From positions 120,767,600 to 120,831,599 of the forward strand of contig CM073590.1 in assembly GCA_037074705.1 (NCBI GenBank): a stretch of DNA of 64,000 nt, read 5' to 3'. Under the pieces are notes generated by a model that made no database searches, was not told where the DNA came from, and saw only the letters and a program-made list of their open reading frames with translations. This DNA comes from Zhengitettix transpicula. Taxonomy: Eukaryota > Arthropoda > Insecta > Orthoptera > Tetrigidae. Numbering within the stretch: position 1 is the first letter of the stretch; every line of letters begins with the position of its first letter. The translations under genes and the position numbers were made by a program. This document shows positions 13,501-25,567 of the stretch, one piece after another.

Positions 13501-13747
13501 TATTAAAACATTATGTTAACGTCACCCAGACTTTCTTGAATTCCTGTGATAAAATAGCTGCCTAAGCCGTGAGAAGACATACAATACTTTCACCTCATTA
13601 TTGAAGAGAATATCAAATATTACCTTCTGTCTTAAATTTCATGTTTATACGTTTTTTCAATTTATAAAGGCGGGAATATGGTATACCACAAATTACTTTA
13701 AAGAGTAAAATTAAACAGATAATAAGTATCTTTCTTACACAATCCAG
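10592..13747. other. Intergenic region between convergent cyclase and protease 1
   Basis: Mostly AT-rich. A GC-richer, repeat-like patch at about 11455-11770 has short CAA runs and no recognised product. The open minus-strand frame at 12335-12544 has no homology that I recognise. Confidence 0.4.
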
Positions 13748-13753
13748 TTTATT
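13748..13753 (-). terminator. Polyadenylation signal of protease 1
   Basis: AATAAA on the minus strand, about 60 nt after the TAA stop codon. It is the first canonical signal downstream. Confidence 0.6.
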
Positions 13754-13811
13754 TCAATAAATATAATAAAAAGATTTAACAGATCAAATAAATTACAGTA
13801 TTTTTATGGAC

Positions 13812-13930
13812 TTAATGACAGTAGCAGCTATCCACTGTGTGATTCCTTATCCAAGTCAAATAACGGTTGACTCTCGCGTAAACGCCGGGATAGTTCGCTT
13901 GAGCGCAGCCTTCTCCCCAGGACACCACAC
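13812..13930 (-). CDS. Protease 1 exon 7 (C terminus)
   Basis: After the acceptor gtttaag the exon codes for [20 protein letters not shown], then [18 protein letters not shown] and TAA. The S1 substrate-wall motif SWGEGC and the terminal helix (RYLTWI) are complete. The CYC pair in the tail echoes the CVC of the paralogue. Confidence 0.93.
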
Positions 13931-16900
13931 CTTAAACGATAAAAAAGAAAACGGATAAATATTTAGATTATCCAAATTTGAGAAACAATGGCCAAATAAA
14001 ATCATAAAAAAATAAAGGGACGATTGTTCTTTCGTGTGTAATATAATTTAAAGAAACACTCGAATATAGTTTTTCGAATTTGTCTGTTAACAAGAGTATG
14101 AATTAGATTACCTGCTTTTATATAATTTAAAAACTATATTATGTAAGGAAATAAAATTTAATTACAAACCGCTTGTCAATGAAACAAGCCGACTCTTTGC
14201 AATGTAAATGATATATAATAAAAATATATCATCGAACCAAAAACTTATTTTAAAAATCCGTGTTCAATAACATTAAATCATTAATGGAAGTGGCTGATTT
14301 CTACATTACGATTAGTCGTCACATTTACATATTTTACTGGAACTCTGTGAAATAACTGTCAATTTTAAAAAAATGTTTAATACACATGATTATTAGTACA
14401 TATAGTGAAGTACTAATTACCTTGAGATCTCTTCATTACTCTTGCAATATCTCATTTTTTTGAATTCTTCAGACTTTCAAAATATTTTGAGATTGTGCTA
14501 CCAATTAATAATTAATTTAAATTCACGAATAGAAGAAATATATTTATGAAGCTCAGCTAAAGAGGCTATGAAATTGAGTTAATGGATCAGGATTGAAAAC
14601 TCCCGACCGTACCCAGAACCTCCACTTTTTACGTTCCGCTCTTTGCCATCTGAGCTATCAGAATCGCCTCATCGTCAAGTGCGAGCTTTGTAAATCTAGA
14701 CCATAGACCTGAATACAGGCTCACCTACAACTTACCAAGTCACATTATTCACGGCCTAAATTTAGGACTACAATTAAGAATGAATATAGTACGTAGATTG
14801 ATCAGGTATAATGAATTTAAATCAAGAACGATGAAAAGCTTTCAATCGAAGCTGTTCTTGAATTAAAATAAATGTTCTCTGAGTGCCTCAGCAAATAAAT
14901 AGTTTAACTGTTCTAGTACTCACCTACGATTTGGTGCACACTTTTGTCGACTATATGCAGTGGTCCACCGCTGTCACCCTTAAAATTAGAAAAATAAAAT
15001 GAACTATTTTGATTTTCATTCCAACATTTTCAGTAAAATGCAACGAGTGTCAAAATGTAAGATTGGTTATTACAATAGTATATTAAGTTAGTATACGTTC
15101 TTTATCTTAGAAAAAGCAACTAGTGTTTTGCAAATAGTGTTTTGAATTACATGTAGAAAGGAAATTTACTGGAAGAGACAATTTTTACTTTAAGAACTTT
15201 TATTTGTCGACGCGACCGTTATAATCTTTAAATAAAAAAAATTTTAATTTTCAGCAAATAACTTAAATAAATAATAGAAAATTTAAACCTAAAATTCATA
15301 TTTTATCTTTCAGAATACAAATTACTAGCTGATCAAATTAATTTAGTGATAAGTTGTAGGAAAAAAAAGAACGCATTTGAAATCAATTGAGTGAATTAGA
15401 ACAATTTGATGGTCGCTTCGATTTATTTTTCCAATTTTTATTTGAAAACAACAATTTCGAACATGCCATTTCATTACTTTGACAGGATTACATTTGAGTT
15501 CACCGTTCTTGTAATTAGGATTTTCCTGATCTTTCCCAGCTAAAGAAAATTATTGATAATAAGTGGAGGGAAGATTTGAATGGGTTCTTCATAAAAAGTC
15601 GAGCAGCAAATGATATAGCAAAAGCCTATAAAATCTCCATCTGATATCTCGGATAAAGGGTTTCGTCGCATATCCAGAATAAATGTTGGATATTCAGATG
15701 CCTAAGAGATGGTGCTTCGAACCAGAAAAGAATAAGCGGCCCACTCACCCAACGCTTACAAAAGATGGACGTACTTACATTTTTAAGATATGGCAAGAGA
15801 AGTGTGTGGCTATAAAATGATCACTAAGCTAGAGTCATTGGAAGAATAATTGAAAGCTACTATGGTTTTAAGAAAATAAATTATTCCTTAAAATTTAGCC
15901 TCCGGTTCTCTGTATTATAAATTATACCATCGTTCACGTTCCGTTGACTGTTAAATTAAAATCTATGAAAGCTTGGAAGCTGTAATTGTCTAAAGACACT
16001 GGATTTAAATGTTTTTCAATTCGAAGGCCGGTCTACAGGTTAGCGACTTTTACCGATCACTAACACTTAAAAACGGGATGGCATTAGGAATTAAAAGTCT
16101 GTATTCCGTTTCTTGTAACGAGAATTATGGAGCTTGGACGAAATAGAATTAGAATGTCCACATAAGCTAATATTTATTTAATGTGAATTTAGAATTATTG
16201 AATGAAATATTTACAGTCCAACTCTATGAGAGTTTCTGCTTCGGGATTATGAAAGTTTATTAGAAATTAACTGCATTGTACCTTCATAAATAATCGTCGA
16301 AAGAGGAGTTCGTAGGATTGTGCCTTAAAGAAGTGAGATATTATTGCAGATGCAAAACATACACAAGACAGAATTTAAATAAACCCTCGTAATGATTGTC
16401 ACTTTGAATTAAAGTAAAGCAAGGAAATTGGACGAAAATAAACAGGTTACTATAGCAGAATCAGTAAAATCGGTCACAGAACACACATTGCACGTAAGTA
16501 TCAAACGCTGACGAAGTACTCGGAGATTAAAATTTTCACATGAAATGGTTTTAGAACACGTTGGCGGGCTACTTCTAACAACGAAATAACTGATTTAATT
16601 ACAAAAAACAAAACAAGATCAAGAATCAGATGTCGTTTTTTTGAAAATGTATATAAAATGTTATAGCCTGGAAGTGTTTAAATATTAAGGGGATAGAACT
16701 TGAACCGCGCCTAATTACCTGGCAAGAGTCCTTCTTTCCTTCTGGGTAGCCTGCACAAAGCATGTTTTCGGTGATACGGCGATAACCGTACGCTGTTTTC
16801 TTACACTTCTTGTTCGACATGATGGGAACCATAACCTCATGTAATTTATTGGCTGGTGATCCTCCAGGGTGAGTGACTCCCCATCCAGTCACTAAACCTG

Positions 16901-19900
16901 TTTGGCCATTGAAACTCCTACCTGAGAAAACATATGAAAAAATTAATAACTTGCTATATATAATGTGTATTTAAATTAAAGGAATTGTCTGTGCATTTAT
17001 GAAATTTTGTGACGCTCTTAAAACATATACCAAAAACCACTGCTATTCGTTGATGAAGCTTGCAATGGAAACACTTGGCAAACACCACAGCGTACTAGTG
17101 GTTGTTGTGGTGTTCGTGTCCGTTGCCTTGACGTAAGCTTGCAGTTCTCTGCTTTCATGTATAGCGCGAACTGTCAATTGATATGCGGAGGTGATGGAAT
17201 TTACATTATACTGATATTTTATTCAGTAATTTGGGCACTTGAGCAATCTTGTAAAATTGGCCTAGGCGGTGTTTCGCCTGGATCACGCACCTAGCGATTA
17301 CAAAAATTTTATTATTTTCTAGCCGGTCCGTCATCGTGGTAGACAAAAATTGTGTGGTTCTAGGCATGATTCGGAAATTCTTCCGAGAGCACGCGTCCCA
17401 CCTGTAATAGGGACAGACATTTATCACCCCACGACTGCAACGTGGTCATTTTCAAATGATATTGGGACGAGAGAATTAGAAGATCAACCGAGTTAGTGGA
17501 TTGCTACCTGACTGGCTACGACGAGGGACGTTGCTTCACATCTGCTGGATGTCCATAGTCTTAGTAATCCATTTCTTCTCACTTCTCATGATAGATTTTC
17601 TCAACTTAAAACACTATTAAATCCCAACAACCATAGCTACAAAAAAGTTAATCTACACCTCCCTAATCAAGCCCACAAGGCAATATGCTCTCTCCATTTG
17701 GGCAGTAGCAGCCAAAACAAACCACACCTCCTCTACTAATAACTGTTTCAAATTTATGGCTTACTAAACTTAGACCTTAATTAAAAGAATTTGATGCAAT
17801 TTAATAAGTGATAATTTAATGGACAACCTAATTGAATGTTACCATGTTAATTTCGTTAGAATTCTTAATCATTATTATCACAACTGTAATATCAAAAGAT
17901 AAGAAGTTAACTGTACAAAACCTACACATGATTGTGTGGACAAATTTTCGGTTATTTTTACTGAACCTAATTTTTTTTAGGGCAACAGGCTACATGAGGG
18001 TAATCCACATTGGGCAACTCCCCTTTAATAGCATAGGAAGGGATTTGAAAGGGGGAATGCGGAAGGGTAGAGGAAGGTAGCCAAGGGTTAACTGGGGCCC
18101 CCGGGCTCTATTTTAAGGATCCTACCTGGCATTCGTCTAAAGAAACGCAGGGAAAACCTTATAAAAACCTGCATCGGGTAGGTCGGGCATTGGGTACTTG
18201 TCCCACGCCCTTCCGATAGCGGGAGAGGAGTTTACAGTGGGGACGCAGCATTCCCTTCACCGTGCCTCGACCAGTTTAGGAGGCCGCTGGCCGACTATTC
18301 CAATGGGAATAGGGAACAACTCTTACCGTATGCCCAAGGTCTGATTCCTACGATTTATCTTAGATTAAGATCTCATACATGACTATGAGCCAGAATAAAT
18401 GAAAATACACATTTTATATGATCAGTGAGTTCAGGATAAATGAATGAGAAAGCTACCCAATTCAGACAAAAAGGTAATATAAATACCACACAACGTTTCT
18501 GGGATCATTTGTGCCTTTCGTCAGGTGCTAAGAAGAGCCAAGAGAAACACAACGGCACTGGTCAGTTGACAACACTCAAAAAGCTTTCTTATACATTATT
18601 TTCAATCAGACGTAAATTTTTTCATCAGTACCAGATTAAGTTGCATTTTAACTAGTAAGTAAAAAATACGCATGTCATGGGCGTTACTGATTAAATGGTA
18701 GAACTTCCAGTGGTAACAAGCGTCGAAGTTGGGAGCAGATAAGACTGATTGCGGAACGTGGAAAATGTTCTGTTTTCAATCATAACTTAGTACATCCCGC
18801 ACACTATTTACATTACAAATTATTAACCATATCTTCAATTTACTAAGATTATCCTGCTATTCCTCATTCCAAGCTACCAAGAACGTACACGTACATCCTC
18901 CTGCATTTGTACTCACACATGGACTATAACCGCATTTCATCAAACTCTACAAAACGGATCCCTGCATTCTGTCGGAGAATTTTTATTCCTCCGTTAGTCT
19001 TTCGAAAGTTAATGCCCGCATCACATTAATGTCTCATACATGATTGGCAATTTTTCAATTTACAAGTGAAAGGCATAACAAATCAGGTAATTTTTTTTCG
19101 ATGTCTATGTTTTTAAATAAATGACTTGAGGAAACAAATATATATTTTTTGAATACTACAAATTACGACTAATGTATAAATTGCGGTAAGTGACAGAGTA
19201 TTTATATTAAACAAATATATTTCTTTTCTCAATGAACGGTGCGTAAATATATTATTAGAAAGAAATCACAGTTTACATGCAGACCCTACGCAAATATCAC
19301 CAAGCTAATATCTTCCTTTATTACGTGCGTAAGTTACGTTTATTTATAATAAGTCAATCCAGCAGCGGTTTTGTAATTAAATCGTAATTATTTATACAGA
19401 ATTTTTTTAAGTTTATTCCTTCAGTAAGCTACCGTCTTGAAATTTATCGCTACAAATATTCCTGAAGAGATCCAAAGAAAAATCGTCCTGATTTGACGTA
19501 CAACACGGACAATACAGATGTAAAATTACCACCGCGAAACTTCATATTGCATAAATTTGAAAAATTCAGACGGAGTATCCCTTTAAGCGTGTTTCTGTAA
19601 GTTTGAATTTATATTACTAATTAACTTCAATACATATTTTTAACATATAGTAACATTGGAATGTATTTTTTTCGGTTATTGATTTTTAGAAATATAAATA
19701 CATTAAGAATTTTTACAATAATACGGTTTAAATTATAATTTGAATTGGTAATTATAATGTAAAATCGTATTAAATGGTAAGATACAAAAATATAAATGAT
19801 TTAATTATAGATCCTGTAACCGATTACAGTTGTACACTTTGATTCAATAAATTGTTATAACATTTATGCGTATAAGTAGGGAACTACTTGAAAGACTTTA

Positions 19901-22900
19901 CTGCTAATTCGTAAACGCATTATTGAGTTACGGCACATTTCAATTTGTCTAAGATTGTGTCTTGGCGTTGTTGCAGAAAAGCAGAAGCAGTTATACGCAG
20001 AGACATAAATTAATATCAATCCGGTTTTTAACAATTGAAACATTTAGTTATATTTGACTACAACGTCAAGAAACAATATGACAAAAAATAAATTATCAAG
20101 ATTAATAACGCCAAAAATCTAAAGCATAAGCTTTACATTGGACCATAGTGATTCGAAGTTCTTGCTTATCTGTAGCGTCAATTTGACATAATATGGAGGT
20201 AAAACTAACACAAAAACGGTAACGAACGATTGTTACGCATTTTTGGTTTAATATAATTATCATTGGAGGTATTAATTTTCCACTTCCCTAATGATCTACT
20301 AAACACAGTTTCCGTCCTCATGACGATGAACAATGGTAAGTCAGACCCACAAAGATTTATATCGAGTTACTTTTAGTTGCCAACGAGACTTCTCAATATA
20401 GCTTCAGCTTTTATATTTTTCAAGTTACCGCAAGATTCCATGCGATGGGAACTATGAATGTTCTCTTACCTAATGTAGGCAAACAGACTGGTCTGATGGA
20501 ACCCTCCAGATCCACGGGCATGTCGAGTTTGATGAGTGCGATATCGTTGTTGAAGCTGGTAGTGTCATAACCTCTGTGCATGCGAACTTTTTTAACCTTG
20601 CGCTCAATAACCTTGGTCTCGCTGTTGGTCATGCGATCGTGCTCCATCAGTCTCACGGTTATCTTGTGGTAGTCGAATCTATGAACAATCAATAATAAAA
20701 TAAATAAAAAAGTAGTGTATTAAAAGATAATTTCTGAATGATGTTTCACATATAAAAAGGTGTGTAACTGCCGACAAATTTCTATTCGTATCAAAATACG
20801 AAGCTCAGTCGTCCACTAGCCTGTATTTGTAGTGGGGATAGGCTAAAATCATTGACGCAAGAAAAATATATTGTGTTCAGTTCAGGATATGTTGAACGCA
20901 AAAAACTATTACATAAAAGTTAAGAAATAATAAGTACAAGTAGCGGTAAAAACACCGAGACGCTGACCGTTCATAAGAGTATAATGAATGTTTTTAAGAA
21001 TGATAGTAGCGTTACGTCAGCTTGTTTCCAAGGTTCAGTTCCCCCCAGACGACAATACTCCCCTACAACTTCTGTCTTCTCCTACTGCACGGTTTGTTCG
21101 CCTCGCCAAAGCTCAAGTCTTATAAATAGTTTGACAAGAAAATAACTTATGCCGTAACTTTGTTTTCACGTGGAAACTGATGATCTCCTTCAAAGTAGGA
21201 TCCTATTAAGTCAACACACTTATGTATATGCATCAGTTCAACATTTGCGTGAAGCTGCGCAGGAGCTTCCCTTCCAGTGTTAAAAAATAGGTCTCGCCTA
21301 GCGCCGACTTGATTTTGGACTCACATATACTTTCAGTATATGTCTCAATTGCGGACTGTTTAAGTGCAATAAGAAATTATCTGTTAACGTGTTTATCCGT
21401 TTTCTAGCATAGCATAAAAAGCCAATTATATTCAACTGTCCACCTGCTGCAACTGAGTCGATCAATGGACTAAAAAAAAGTCATCGCGTATTCAAGATCG
21501 TGTCGTGCAACACAACACAGAAATTATTTCAGTGTGTGTTATTCATTTTGCTGGCCTGAGCTGTTTGCCTGTTCACTGATGCTCCGCAGTCTTTAATCCA
21601 ACAGAAGCAGGATAGTTAAAATGGTGATATAAAAATAAACACGTTAGAATAAATGCAGTACATGAAGTAGATGAAGTAGCAGTTGAACGTTTAGAGTGGA
21701 GCGGTTGACAAAAAATCGTAGACACAATACATGACAGAAGACAATGCTGCAAGATGATCCATGGCAATTTTAAAAATAATTGCGCAATTACTATCAGTTT
21801 TATATGGATAGTGCCGTAATCCTGGCTACTATTTCTGAATATTGGCAGCATATGATCTGAGCAATGTTACTTACCCTTTGAGACAATGTGACGCCGTTAG
21901 TAGATACTTGTCGCTGATGAGTGACGCTCCGCAGTAGAACTGTTTGTCGTACATGAGCAGCGCCATCCAGGGATATTGATTCACCTTGGTCTCCACTCCT
22001 CCAACAATTCGTGTCTTTGTATTAGGTATTCCGCAAGCTAAAATTACATTATAACGTTAATATATTCCGCCACACTTCTTTTTGCAACTTGAGTTTCGTG
22101 CACGGGAGCACAATTGACCACCAAGCCCTAGAGCATTTCTAATACAATTTCCCTCATTACCTCTAAAATTCTAAATTCATATTCGATTAAAACAGTATTC
22201 CATTTTTCACATCTGCTACAAATACGTATTTAACTAGTCTATAATTCCGCAATTACGCGGAAAGTATTGATGGCTGAAACGTAAATAATAAAACAATGTA
22301 AGTGAATTCTATATAAATAAAATAACAATTTTTCTTTCTATTGGAATTGAGTAGTTTAAGTTTAGGTTTCATGTTTTATGGAATCAGAAACCGATGAAAT
22401 CTAGATTTCTATGAGTCGGTAACTGTGGTTTATTAGATTTTAACAAGAAAACGCTCGGTCCGGTGAACAGTTTTTCCGTCGTAATCTAGAGACTAAATAG
22501 CTTACATTACAAATTATGGTTTTGAACTTCTTGGATGACGCTTTCCACTAAATACATTGAACGGTAGGCGAAGAAAATTTTGTTGTCAAAGACTAGTTTT
22601 TTCTGTTCATCACATGATTTGTACGGAGCGTCTGTCGTTCTTGCGACTCTTGCATTTTTGAATCGCCTAAAGAAAGCAACTAGTTATTTATTTTCTCACT
22701 TATTTTTTTCTATATATTTGGTTATTTATTTATCTAATTTATTCAAGAATAAAGAAAGCTTAGCTAAGCATCAGGCCTAAGGCCATGTTAAGTTATTTAT
22801 TTTAATCATGAGGGAAAATGTCGGGCGGACCAGGAATCTAACCCAGGTCCTTCCGCTTACAGACCACTCAACTATGCGCTTCTTCATTAGTTGCTATAAT

Positions 22901-25524
22901 TAGGCTATGAACGAAAAGTGACTTGTAAATTATAGATGAGCCGAATTTAGGTCTTAGGAAGAATGTCACACGCGGTCAGGAGTCGACAAGGGATAGCTTA
23001 GTGGTCAGAGCAACCGCCAGGTAAGCGTAAATCCTGGGTTCGATTCCTGATTCGGTCGACATTTTTCATCATGATTAAAATAAATTAATTAATAAAATTT
23101 TAACACAGGCCGTTTAGATTTTATAATTTGAATAAGTACTGAATTAACTGGAAGAAAAAAAGTTTCACAAAAATTAATACGCATGCATCTTTGTTCCTTT
23201 ATTGGTGACAATTCACACCTAACTGGAATGTCGAGTGAATAAGCGGAACGTAATTTGTATCCAGGCGAACAATGTTTGACTTACAGCAAGGCTCGCAGTT
23301 ATCTGCAGGTTCCAGAGCCTCCTCCGGTTCGTGTTGTGGATTCGTTGCACTGTCACCAGAAGACAATATAGTCCAGAACCAACTCAGATATGACCAAATA
23401 CCACCAGAGGAGCCGTCTTCGGTTTCCTGTGAAAACAAATAAACCCGTCAAAAGAGTTCTCACTTATAATTTTAACAACGTGGACGACATAGAATTTTGG
23501 AAACCAAAACCTAAGAAAATCCCGGTTTCATCATATTGCCTTGAGTAAACCTCTTAACAACCGGGCTTCATTTTTAGTACAAATGTTTGCACTTTTACAA
23601 CCACTAGCTACTAAGTAGTAATATGCCGCCAAAATTTAATTATCCGTAAGACAGTAAACTAATTCAGAAATAAGAAGAGTGAAATAGAAATACATAGCCA
23701 ATGTTATTTATTTTTCCACGTTACACGGTTATACGTGTAAGGAAATTCCTGATTTGAAATTACCAAGTAGTATATTTATTAATTAATTCTGTTAACAAGA
23801 TAATAAATTTTTACATTACATATAAACTTATTGAGTACTTCTGTAAAAGTAAATTCAAGAGGGAAAAATATATTTATTGTATAAATCGAGGTTATAAATT
23901 TAGTTCAGCAAAATTATCGAAGTTTTATGTTAAAGACCACTGGAAAACAAAACGGCTGAAGTATCGTTGAAAATATAAATTTGCCTCTGAAGCAGAGCAA
24001 TATTGTCAAGGTTTAATTGGTCTTTCCTAACTTAATATGGAAAAACTCCGTCGCAGAAATAGCTGTTTTTCTAGTATCGCATTCGAAATTTAAAAATAAA
24101 TTCAAGATTAACTACCCTCAAAGTTATTGTCTGTGAGGATCCGGTAATTTGCACGAGAGGCATTTTCCCGACGTAAGTTTTCCCCAAGACATTATCCCGG
24201 TATATGTTTGCCCGACAGGGTCATTATTCATATTGACGTTATACCAACAGGTCGCGAAAGATGCGTATTTACGAAATAAAGCAAAATATTAATAGTACAC
24301 TTAATCTGTTAGTTATCTTATTATACATGTTTATTATTGTACATTAAGCTATTAACAATGCGTAGATCAATCAACCAATCGTGGTACACGTGCCACTTAC
24401 GATCCAGAAACAAACACTGTGGATTTAAGACAATTATAGTGCATTTACACGTGGGACTGAAAGCAGTTTGTATGAGGACAGTTAAAGATGAGAGGTGAAA
24501 ATGACAAAAATAATGCGATGATATTGTAGTCGCTGAGTTTAGATATGACATTCCAGCAGGGTTAAGTTAAAGTTTATGTCCTACTAGGGGGGAGTGGGTG
24601 TGAAACAACGGAATTATTGATGAGATTTGAGGGTTACATTAAGTACTTTATCATTTTCTATTCTCCTAGTTTAAAAACCTCTACTGATGTACTACCTAGT
24701 CAGACCGTTTTGTGTTTCTGTAATTTTCAAATATGTTTACGAACATTTCCGAAAATTGTTACATGGTTAGTAGATCAATTTTTAATTATTATCCACCAAT
24801 CGTTTAGACTTTGAAATGATGACATATTTTTAAAAATTTTCCCAATCTGAGAATCTACTAATTTTGAATGTTTTTATTTTTTTAAATATGCAAGTATTTT
24901 AGATATTTAATTTTTTATGTATCTACATCCCTATATTTTAGATAAATATTTCGTTCATTTTAATAATTTACTACTTTCGTAGTTACGTTCGTTTACTGGC
25001 GGTCTGCTGTTCATTGACTAGGTATTTTCTATATTTAGTAATTAATGAATTTTTAATAACTTTCTTTATACCAAATTTTCCAAATGATTCAAAATTTTGG
25101 TTTCTAATAAAATACGCAGCGATATAAAACAGTTAGGAACAAAGGTGGTATTGAGGAGGAGTAAAATAATTCTGTAAACGTAGGTGTGACAACCAGAGTG
25201 CAGTGTTCCATTCACTGTACTGTCCATCCTATACTTTATTTCAATATGCCATTTTTTTTATTTTAAAACACGAATTAAATGCAATAGAAATGTAATTTTA
25301 CCTTCAGCAGTAATGTTCAAAGTGGGAAATTTCACGGTGTCTTGTAGAAGCACAGATGTTGGCACAACGCTGAGTTTCCCAGTATAACAACATTCAACAC
25401 TAAAAGCTGGACGTTGCTAACTCACCTCTTCTATGCCATCTTCAGAGCTCACTGTATCCAAATCATCCTGGCAATGGACGACTGCGGCGAATAGAAGCAG
25501 TAACGCTATGGCTGCCGACCTCAT
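13812..25524 (-). CDS. Trypsin-like secreted serine protease 1 (7 exons, complete)
   Basis: Seven exons (99, 142, 163, 209, 203, 55 and 119 nt, 990 nt in all) give 329 residues. Residues 1-18 are a signal peptide ([18 protein letters not shown] start). Residues 19-81 form an acidic proregion with a Trp-rich patch (residues 43-54) and Cys77, Cys80 and Cys82. Cleavage after Arg90 would free IVGG at 91-94. The triad is His131 (TASHC), Asp180 (NNDIAL) and Ser275 (GDSGGP). Asp269 lies six residues before Ser275 and predicts cleavage after Arg or Lys. Cys200 (RPVCLP) probably bonds to the proregion, as in other chymotrypsin-fold zymogens. The natural substrate is unknown. Every intron is GT..AG; sizes are 1999, 1247, 1196, 3548, 1740 and 993 bp in transcript order. 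The gene lies head to head with its paralogue 17.4 kb away and tail to tail with the cyclase. Assignment to the S1A family is firm; orthology is not. Confidence 0.93.
14585..14675 (-). repeat. tRNA-derived SINE-like segment in intron 6 of protease 1
   Basis: On the minus strand an A-box match TAGCTCAGATGG (14657-14646) is followed by a B-box-like GTTTTCAATCC (14600-14590). It lacks a clean cloverleaf and is better read as a decayed SINE head than as a functional tRNA. Confidence 0.45.
14924..14978 (-). CDS. Protease 1 exon 6 (catalytic Ser)
   Basis: A 55-nt exon with acceptor aattttaag and donor gtgagt. It codes for [18 protein letters not shown] plus one base of the next Gly codon, and holds the nucleophilic Ser275. 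Confidence 0.92.
16719..16921 (-). CDS. Protease 1 exon 5 (GWG segment and specificity Asp)
   Basis: The acceptor ttctcag precedes GT-AGG-AGT and the donor gtaatt follows CAG. It codes for [11 protein letters not shown], then [19 protein letters not shown]. The Asp in KKDSCQ is the S1-pocket residue that defines trypsin specificity. An open frame continues past the donor but is intron. Confidence 0.93.
17590..17767 (+). pseudogene. Fragment of a non-LTR retrotransposon ORF2 (Jockey/CR1-like)
   Basis: One frame reads [20 protein letters not shown], then VAAKTNH (17645 onward), before a stop at 17765. This resembles the segment after the reverse transcriptase domain in Jockey-type elements (Y-x-x-LI-x-P...YA...W-AAKT). 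The frame is broken upstream. It lies in intron 4 of protease 1, opposite to the gene. Confidence 0.5.
17971..18345 (-). mobile_element. Poly(A)-tailed retroposon, 5'-truncated copy 2
   Basis: Read on the minus strand it ends in GTTGCCCTAAAAAAAA and matches copy 1 back to the AGACCTTGGGCATACGG segment. About 70 bp at the 5' end are missing, as expected for incomplete reverse transcription. It lies in intron 4 of protease 1, in the same orientation as the gene. Confidence 0.8.
18440..18600 (-). repeat. AACGTT-family repeat, single arm
   Basis: The minus strand carries CACCTGACGAAAGGCACAAA, then CCCAGAAACGTTGTGTGG and TATTTATATTA. The GAGTGTTGTCAACTGACCAG segment upstream of this matches the 39770-39940 element. 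Confidence 0.7.
20470..20678 (-). CDS. Protease 1 exon 4 (catalytic Asp)
   Basis: The acceptor ttcatag precedes A-TTC-GAC and the donor gtaaga follows TTAG. It codes for [15 protein letters not shown], then [16 protein letters not shown] with the catalytic Asp, and [10 protein letters not shown] with the Cys that usually pairs with the proregion. At 209 nt it is the same length as exon 4 of the paralogue. Confidence 0.94.
21170..21250 (-). pseudogene. Possible transposase C-terminal scrap
   Basis: The minus strand reads [15 protein letters not shown], resembling the short C-terminal block (RCI...G-YFE) of mariner-like transposases. It is a single short match in intron 3 of protease 1. Confidence 0.3.
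21875..22037 (-). CDS. Protease 1 exon 3 (activation site, catalytic His)
   Basis: The acceptor aattttag precedes CT-TGC-GGA and the donor is gtaagt. It codes for [13 protein letters not shown], with activation cleavage between Arg and Ile, and LLTASHC with the catalytic His. It is 163 nt long, exactly the length of the matching exon in the paralogue. Confidence 0.94.
22770..22890 (-). repeat. tRNA-derived SINE-like segment, left half of an inverted pair
   Basis: On the minus strand an A-box-like TAGTTGAGTGG is followed by GGGTTAGATTCC and then the tail CGACATTTTCCCTCATGATT and AAAATAAATAA. The tail is nearly the same as that of the plus-strand copy at 22975-23100. It lies in intron 2 of protease 1. 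Confidence 0.6.
22975..23100 (+). repeat. tRNA-derived SINE-like segment, right half of an inverted pair
   Basis: A box TAGCTTAGTGG (22994-23004) and a perfect B box GGTTCGATTCC (23037-23047) at normal spacing, followed by the tail CGACATTTTTCATCATGATT and AAAATAAATT. The acceptor and T stems do not pair well, so this is not a working tRNA gene. Confidence 0.65.
23285..23426 (-). CDS. Protease 1 exon 2 (proregion)
   Basis: The acceptor ttttcacag precedes GAA-ACC-GAA and the donor is gtaagt. Its 47 residues include the hydrophobic, Trp-rich stretch [13 protein letters not shown], an acidic segment, then NCEPC. The final base T joins exon 3 to give Ser. Confidence 0.88.
25426..25524 (-). CDS. 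Protease 1 exon 1 (signal peptide)
   Basis: ATG at 25522-25524 sits in a good context (cacaccATGAGG) about 10 nt downstream of a TCAGT initiator. The exon codes for 33 residues: a leucine/alanine-rich signal peptide followed by acidic residues ending GIEE. The donor gtgag follows GAG in phase 0. Confidence 0.9.
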
Positions 25525-25531
25525 GGTGTGT

Positions 25532-25567
25532 GACTGACGGATGGGATGGACATCCTAAACTATATAG
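25532..25567 (-). promoter_or_regulatory. Core promoter of protease 1 (TATA and initiator)
   Basis: Read on the minus strand, CTATATAG (25567-25560) is followed about 30 nt later by TCAGTC (25537-25532), an arthropod initiator match, and then by the ATG at 25524. The first T of TATATAG is 42 nt before the ATG. The implied 5' UTR is only about 10 nt. Confidence 0.75.

Noticed and set aside
16626..16718. C-terminal extension of the open frame beyond protease 1 exon 5
   Set aside because: It follows a good gtaatt donor and would omit the catalytic Ser exon, so it is intronic read-through.
22975..23060. Possible functional tRNA gene
   Set aside because: A and B boxes are good, but acceptor and T stems do not pair properly and an inverted relative lies next to it, so it is read as a SINE.
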